A DNA stretch of 64,000 bases from assembly GCA_029962745.1 (NCBI GenBank), contig CM057154.1, positions 33,857,370 through 33,921,369 of the forward strand. Reading direction: 5' to 3'. The notes beneath the pieces were generated by a model. That model was not told where the DNA came from, searched no databases, and was given only the letters and a program-made list of their open reading frames with translations. Both the position numbers and the translations under genes were made by a program. This stretch comes from Echinometra lucunter. Taxonomy: Eukaryota > Echinodermata > Echinoidea > Camarodonta > Echinometridae. Positions 57,901 to 64,000 of the stretch are shown here, piece by piece (positions within the stretch are counted from its first letter, which is position 1; each line of letters opens with the position of its first letter).

Positions 57901-60537
57901 AATAAGCATTAAAAAAGGGATAGAGAGAAAGAAGAAAAAAAAGACAAGAAAAATATATAAATCAGTACAATTGAAAATATATATGTAAGAAATGTAGTGG
58001 CAAAAATAGTCAATTTTGACTGCTTGCCATAAAAAAATTAAAAGAAGAAGTGTACATTCATAAATTGGGCCTATTCAGAATGGTCACATGTTATCCTTTA
58101 TTTTTTTATCAAACTCTTTCACCGGCAGCCCCTAGAATGCACGTAAATTATTGGGGGTTATTTCATACATAATTAGGTGTACACAAGTGATTGTATATTC
58201 CACTAACTCCTTTTCTTGAAAGAAATCAAGAAAATCTTTGTGAGAACTTTTGTGATAACCCCAATACCAGCTCTGTGTATAGTTTTAATGAATCTTGAGT
58301 TTTGGTGATGGAACCTCTTGTGAAGGAAGAATGGCTAAAATTATTCTGTTCATCGTGAAAGAGATTAGTGATTTCCATCATCAAATGAAAAAAAAAGAAG
58401 AAAACTTGGTAGAAATTACATGTCCTAGACAAGAGCTAAAGCCAGGGTAATAATATTCTTGCAGGGCCCTCTGGGAGAACAGTACATAGTACTGAAGAGG
58501 CTACCCTGGGTAAACAAGACATATTATTATTATTATTATTATTAAGAGGTTGGGAGGTCTGACTTAATATTCTTATCTTTCTTAACTAATTTCTCAGCTC
58601 CTAAAGTTGTTCTGCATTAATCTGTAGTTTTGAGAATCTAGTTTTGTTTGATTCCTAAAAATTATAAGATAAATCATAAGACAAAGGATTATCATGGTTG
58701 GATCAATGTACATAACCTAAAGGATTTGATGATGTGTCAATGTCATACATTTATGCGGTTTCCATCATCTAATAGGTAACTATACATGTACATTCCAACT
58801 GATCATACCACACCTGCGCTAATCCCCCAATGCATTAGGACCTTTGTAAAAGGAAATTATCACTTGTTGAGAGTTAAAAGGATTATTTTTACACTAGTGG
58901 GAGTAAAAACCTCCTTAATATTATTATGTTCGCACAGGCCATCATGGTCGTGAAAATGTAAGTCAGCGAAAGTGACATTTCAAACAGCAGAGGATTAAAC
59001 AATGACAAAGGTTCATGTGGGACCAAAACAAAAAGCCATGCAAATCTTCGAGTAAGGACCACCAACTACTTGTAGTTTTGGAGTTAACCAAAAGCTTGCT
59101 TGAGGTTGTGAAAATATGACTGAACTTAAAGTCTCGAAACTACGAGCATGTCTAAAGACATGAAACCACAAGATAACCTGATGGTTTCAAAATCACAAGT
59201 AAACTATAAGTTTAGATACAGTTGTGTAGCTCGTAGCTATCAATGGAAATATTCCATGATGCATGAAATAAATCTTATGAAGAAATGCCCTTGACACTAA
59301 AATGACATGTGCACTATACTCGAAGATGTGATTAATCTCTGTAAGTGGCAATTCCTCTGTCTAATAGGCAGTTTCTCAGTCAAATTAAGACAGAATCTAG
59401 AAATTTTATTACTCCCTGGACTCTCATTACAATGATCATCCTAAAACATAAATGTTAGGTTGATGGAAATGCCTCAGGCATGCACGAAATAAAATCTGCC
59501 AAAGAGCAAAGAGTCATCATTCAAATTCTTCGCAGATGAAATCAGGTGCCAACAGCACTGAGAATGATGAGGGCCCACTCATTAATGAATGTGTGAGACA
59601 GGGTGCCTGGTTCTCATTAGAGAAAAACCAATACAGCATGATCAACTAATACTTGAAGGTATTAATCCACAGATTACTGAAAACTCTTCTTCTTGTAGAC
59701 TTTACACAAGGGCTACCCACTTCCCATGGCATAAAAAATGGGTTGAAACCATGGAATGAGAAGCCTAATGTGCTAAAAGATGAACTTTCACAAAGGTAAT
59801 TTTACTAATATTACATCCTTAACAGCTTAGGACCTTCGCTTGTAAAGGTTCTCAATCAGGATGCAAATATCAACATAGAGATTTTTTGGAAAGGAGGGAG
59901 CAACAAGATTACATAATCAGTTAAACTATAACTATACTAATTTGCTTAAAATATTTACACCTAAAGAAATGAAAAATAAGATGGATACAAAAGATATTGA
60001 TAAATCAAATACTGTTCAAGACTAAAGTTCAACTCCTGCCCCCCTCCAAATAAAAAATAAAACCTTCAAATCCATTTTCACGATTTGATAATCTCACTCA
60101 CAGACACCTTCAAAGAATATTTTTCATGCTAACTTTCTGAATGACATACAAATTCTAAAGGCATGTTTGTAATCAAATGAAAAAAAAACCAACACAATTG
60201 ATCAGTATACAATCACATGTTTGAAGCCAACATACATATCAATCACAAACATATAATCAATCAAAAATCTCAAAATCACCAATGTCATCAAGAAACCTTT
60301 GCTAAAACCCCCCAAGCAAAAAACAAAAAGCAGTCAAGATATCAACCTCAATGCTTTCATATGATCATATTCGATGCTTTTATAGAATACTGAAAAAAAA
60401 ATGCTTTGTTACTTGAACCAAATCTTGGAGAGACACAAGAATTTGTCAAGTCTTTTTTTGAAGATTAATCGGGAAGTGGCATTGCTGGTTTTGGTATAGA
60501 GGTTTTGCAATGTAACAAAAAGGCATTTTTCACTCAC
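57901..60537. other. AT-rich intron, nothing seen
   Basis: Only a short (TTA)n at 58527-58543. No exon or paired repeat is recognised. Confidence 0.5.
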
Positions 60538-60739
60538 CTGTAATATGTTCTTGCTCCTCACATCTTCCCGATGATGATGCTCTCAGGCTGACTGTAAGAA
60601 GTTGCTTCACTCCCACTGCACATCCCAAAGTCACACCTAACATGTCAAACTCACACGCATGCAGATGTGATGGCAAACTTCTGTAGAAGTTTCTGGCTCT
60701 GTCAGCACGATGACGTCTCTTCTCTCCTTCATAGTTCAT
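60538..60739 (-). CDS. Candidate alternative first coding exon
   Basis: Reading on the minus strand, an ATG at 60739 begins MNYEGEKRRHRADRARN and stays open for 67 codons to a strong donor, ACAG|GTGAGTG (GT at 60537-60536). An in-frame TGA lies 18 bases upstream of the ATG with no AG in between, so if this frame is coding the ATG is the start. The exon leaves with one base pending, which matches an acceptor ACACCAG at the head of the large exon (start 22465). A CRE-like TTACGTCA lies at about 60750, just upstream on this strand. The peptide starts basic and then turns mildly hydrophobic, and I recognise no domain. It could equally be a non-coding first exon, or chance. The support is the donor and the phase match. 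Confidence 0.3.
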
Positions 60740-61756
60740 CCAAGGGATGTTACGTCAGACAAATTTGAAAAATCTTCACAAGCCACCTGATATTTTTTTG
60801 TTGCTGAGTGGCCTAGACACAAAGAGTCAGAGCTCATAATCTTTCCACCCTTTCATGATCAGTTTAGATGAAAATAATTGGCTGTCTGCTGACACAGTGC
60901 CACTTTTGCAATTCTTTGTTTTTTTTTCTAGGATGTATGCCCTCATTAAAACTATACTAGGCAGAAATATGTAATACCTCTGTTGAAAAAAAAATCATGT
61001 TGAAAATCCTTGGGTAAATTTGTTGCAATTTTCACTTTCTGCACTTATCAGATATACTCTGCTTCATATCTATCTAATATTTTCTTCAATGATTCAAACT
61101 CACAGATCTGCAAATATAGACAGCTTACAATCCTTGTAAAGCTAATATCACTCGGTGTGATAGCATCATCATACGCAATAGTAATATAGTATACCAATAC
61201 TCTCTTCACTGTATACAAACTAATTATACATCACTCTGGGATTTTTGTCACGCATCATATCAAATGCATCTTCATTACATCTTGATGAAGTGGTGTCGCC
61301 CTCATTCATTAACTGAAGTTCCCCCAAGAATTGGAAGAGTCTCATTCAGATGTGTCACTTTCCATTGAAAGCTAAGGGGAGTAAAAATTATACGCCATGA
61401 CCAGCAGAAACCATGGAAACTTTAACAAAGTGAGATGGTGTGGTGAATGTTGAAGAGGATATAGTTTACAAGGAAAGTGTTAGAAGATATTTAGACACAG
61501 AGCAAGGTCTCCTCTGGGGCTCGAAAATGTACTGCATGATGATTTAATAATACTATGACCTATAAAACAAGATGGTTTCCACTGAGATCAAGAACTGGGA
61601 TTTTTTTTGTAATATTCTAATATACAATTTTAATGATACATGAATGGTATGCTATTACACTTGATAACTGATTTGAAACTTGATATCAAGAACAAGAATA
61701 CTGATAAATGTATTTATGAAATCAGATAATGTCACAATTACTACCACTACTACACG

Positions 61757-61794
<38 letters not shown>

Positions 61795-63150
61795 CACTAC
61801 TACCACTACTACTACTACCACTACTACTACCACTACTACCACTACTACCACTACTACCACTACTACCACTACTACCACTACTACCACTACTACCACTACT
61901 ACCACTACTACCACTACTACCACTACCACTACTACTACCACTACTACCACTACTACCACTACTACCACTACTACCACTACTACCACTACTACCACTACTA
62001 CTACTACTACTAAACTATGTCTATCATTATTCCTTTTCTTTAAAAACAAAAACAAAAAACAGAGTCTGCTGCTACTAATTTAAAAAAATGTTAAAAGGGA
62101 CCAAGTAGATATAGATAAAAACACACAAATGAAAAAAAAATGTGACAAATACATGATAAAAGTGGATAATGGAAAGATTGACATCCTTGTACTAATGGCT
62201 TCATTTGATTCAATTATATGGTCATTAGTAAACCCATTAATGATGAAACTTTAGAAAAAAGGAGGGCAAAAAGAAATTAATAAAAACAAAGAAAAGAAAG
62301 AAAATGCCCCCATTCACCATCCTGTAAACTAGAGACAGGTTTTAAAGAGAACTATTTCTGAATCATATTAATGACTGCTTAATGTGCATTCTCATCAGTA
62401 ACAGGTAATTTCAAGCAAAGTGCTTGATCAGGAATAAAATTTGATTATTTAAATTTACATTAGAAATGACTGAAAATGTCAACCTTAACTTGACTCTGAA
62501 AGAAAGTCTAGAGATAGTTATTCTTCTCAGACTCATACATATATGTAACCCATTTTAGATGACTTGTCTTGCTCTTCACCCAGAAGTGTCTGGCAAGTTT
62601 TTTCTCCTTGTTTCCCTGAAATTCTAGTCTAAAAGCTCTCAAATTACTAACATTTCCAACCCCACCATCCTTTTCACACCAACTTTTGAAATGTCAGTGT
62701 AACCAGAGACTATGGAAATAATGCAGGTGTTGGAAACTGAAAAGGAGACTTGATGTACAAATTTACGTTCTTGAATATTCTAATTTACACCAAATAACAA
62801 CCGTGGCTACTCCAGTTTCAAAGCTTGAATATTTATAAAATTCCCTCGTTTGTGTTGTTTTCTGAGAAACTAAAAGGAAATTCATCAGTAACCAGATAAT
62901 CTAAAAAGATTCTTGTATCGACACACTTTTGGTTCAACACTGCCTCCTTGTAAAGTCCTTCTGCCTCAGTAGTAAGACAGAATTATCAGTAGAAAGAAAC
63001 ATTTACTGCAAACTAAGAATTCTGACACATTGAATCCTGTAACCATTAAAACAGAATTGAATATAATGACAGATGATAAGAGCAATGAAGACATTCATGT
63101 TTACCACACAATGAATTGCTATGAATAAGAATTTCAAAGCCATTGCATAC
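60740..63150. other. Interval between candidate first exon and 63-kb exons
   Basis: Contains the ACC/ACT array (61738-62011). The rest is AT-rich with no exon recognised. If 60538-60739 is a first exon, its promoter should lie in the first few hundred bases here; no TATA box is evident. Confidence 0.4.
61738..62011. repeat. CTACTACCA nonanucleotide/trinucleotide array
   Basis: ACT and ACC triplets, mostly in the nine-base order CCACTACTA, for about 270 bp. Polyvaline, polytyrosine/histidine and polyleucine/proline frames are artefacts. Confidence 0.95.
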
Positions 63151-63388
63151 CTTTTTCGTAATGGACTGGGCTGACTTTCTAAGTGGCTGAGTCGGGGCGG
63201 ACTCCTCCACTTCTCCCTAGACGGGGGTGCATAGGTCTGAGGATGAACAGAGGGATGGTTGTGGCCAGGTAATACAGCAGTGGAGAGGTTTGGCATACTG
63301 GAATGGTGAAGTGCAGGGGAAGTCAGATGCATTGTGGGATGGTTCGGATGTATGGCCGATTGCGGGCCCGTCATTACCTGAGGATTAC
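63151..63388 (-). CDS. Pro/His/Ser-rich disordered exon
   Basis: The acceptor TTGGATTTTCAG lies just above 63388 and the donor AAAAAG|GTATGC at 63150-63149, giving 238 bases. The frame enters with two bases and leaves with two bases pending. The peptide is low-complexity and rich in Pro, His and Ser (PNHPTMHLTSPALHHSSMPN), followed by a basic, Pro-rich stretch (SREKWRSPPRLSHLES). This looks like disordered linker rather than a folded domain. A second AG eleven bases inside (exon start 63377) could serve as an alternative acceptor, but it would change the phase. GC content is higher than in the flanks. The next exon must supply one base. Of the AG sites at the head of the large exon, the one at 22439-22438 fits that phase, joining SPLRK to RQDSVSTYEEVES, but it has a weak pyrimidine tract. 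Confidence 0.6.
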
Positions 63389-63879
63389 CTGAAAATCCAA
63401 AGATGAAGATGCTTGTAACTTAAGCGCTAGAGATGAACTTAGTCATTGCAATGTTAGGTGGTCAACTCAAACAAATACACTCACTGAAGATCATAAGAAC
63501 TGAATGTGCTACCCAATTTTATAATTTTCAAAATTCAAGTCATAAATGACTTTTCATAGCCAAATTTCCAATCATAATTATACTTCACTATCAAAAAGTC
63601 ACATTGCTTTATAATGTAGTTGCTCTAAACATACTGTACAACACATTCAAATTTTTCTTGCTGACATATTAAAATTATGATAAAGAAATGAAAATATAAA
63701 ACCTTTTAATGATCTACACAAAATCATTTATTCTTTCAAGTAGTTAGATCTACAAAAAAAACCCCTCAAACTTTGGCAATTAATCTTTTAATCATCTACA
63801 AACTGATGGGTTTTTAAACTCCTGCCAAGAAAACTAATTTTGATAAAAATAATTTCACAATGAATCATCAAAATCTTAC
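63389..63879 (-). other. Intron between the two right-edge exons
   Basis: The intron runs from donor GTAAGA at the high-coordinate end to acceptor TTTTCAG at 63389-63390. It is AT-rich and I see no repeat or other signal in it. Confidence 0.5.
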
Positions 63880-64000
63880 TTTTCTTTGCTTGCTGAATGG
63901 TTGCTTTCATCTTGAGTGATTCCGAAGACTGACTTTGAAGACTACTGGACCGACTACCCTTTGACCTCTGTGACCTTGGAGCGACCTTTGCACTTGGCAT
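63880..64000 (-). CDS. Partial Ser/Arg-rich exon at window edge
   Basis: One frame stays open from the right edge of the window down to a donor A|GTAAGA at 63879-63878. That gives 40 codons plus one base. The peptide is rich in Ser, Arg and Lys (it includes KGSRSSSLQSQSSESLKMK) and ends in a short basic helix-like stretch, ATIQQAKK. The exon leaves with one base pending, and the next exon on this strand (63151-63388) needs exactly two bases to complete a codon, so the two splice in frame with a Ser at the junction. An ATG lies at the very edge, but the exon may continue outside, so it is not necessarily the start. No domain is recognised. It may be the 5' part of the gene whose large exon lies at 17-22 kb, or a separate minus-strand gene. 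Confidence 0.6.

Larger units (their letters stand above)
22536..60537 (-). other. Giant repeat-filled intron, 38 kb
   Basis: Between the candidate first exon and the large exon I find no convincing coding exon on either strand. If the 63-kb exons belong to the same gene, the intron is about 40.6 kb. Most of the sequence that can be interpreted is repeats, listed separately. The open frames here are short, lack splice context, or are microsatellite translations. Confidence 0.45.

Noticed and set aside
57552..57909. Phe/Ser/Leu-rich 94-110 codon frames resembling membrane proteins
   Set aside because: Translation of an (AAAAG)n tract; apparent hydrophobicity is compositional.
61680..62078. 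Polyvaline and Leu/Pro frames
   Set aside because: Translations of the ACC/ACT array.

Overview
The window is eukaryotic genomic DNA, most likely from a marine invertebrate deuterostome such as a sea urchin or another echinoderm. It is AT-rich, with GT/AG introns up to about 40 kb, a tRNA-derived SINE, remnants of CR1/L2-like LINEs, very many short terminal-inverted-repeat (TIR) elements of the MITE and foldback type, and long microsatellites. The taxon is an inference from this repeat style; no single sequence here proves it. There are no bacterial operons, CRISPR arrays or recognisable viral genes.

One protein-coding gene can be supported. It lies on the minus strand, so it reads from high to low coordinates and leaves the window at the left edge. 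Its core is a single 5-kb exon (17461 to about 22475) encoding about 1670 residues of Ser/Thr-rich, mostly disordered protein. Six further exons follow in compatible splice phase (8258-8474, 6541-6618, 5252-5364, 2211-2382, 1367-1540, 333-458) and encode mainly charged coiled coil. A short motif LGFG followed by IPERF, combined with a C-terminal coiled coil, resembles the ITPR-interacting (KRAP/SSFA2/TESPA1, ITPRID) family. That family call is tentative.

At the right edge two minus-strand exons (63880-64000 and 63151-63388) fit each other in phase. A third candidate (60538-60739) looks like an alternative first exon: it has an in-frame upstream stop, an ATG and a CAG|GTGAGT donor. How these connect across about 38-40 kb to the large exon is not settled.

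The rest is intron packed with repeats. The 9-kb intron between 17460 and 8475 holds a 4.58-kb element with 36-bp TIRs, inside which a possible antisense two-exon transcript lies. The giant intron (22.5-60.5 kb) holds: a 21-bp tandem array arranged as a foldback (23.85 kb); several MITE families, including an inverted pair at 36.3 and 45.3 kb that carry an NRF1-like palindrome; near-perfect long hairpins (44.6 and 55.8 kb); a segmental duplication (38.8-40.0 kb); a decayed LINE reverse-transcriptase tail (46.9 kb); and a TIR element (41.1-42.6 kb) whose body is a 161-bp satellite with triple AGGTCA half-sites in DR1 spacing. Purine-rich and trinucleotide arrays fill much of the remainder.
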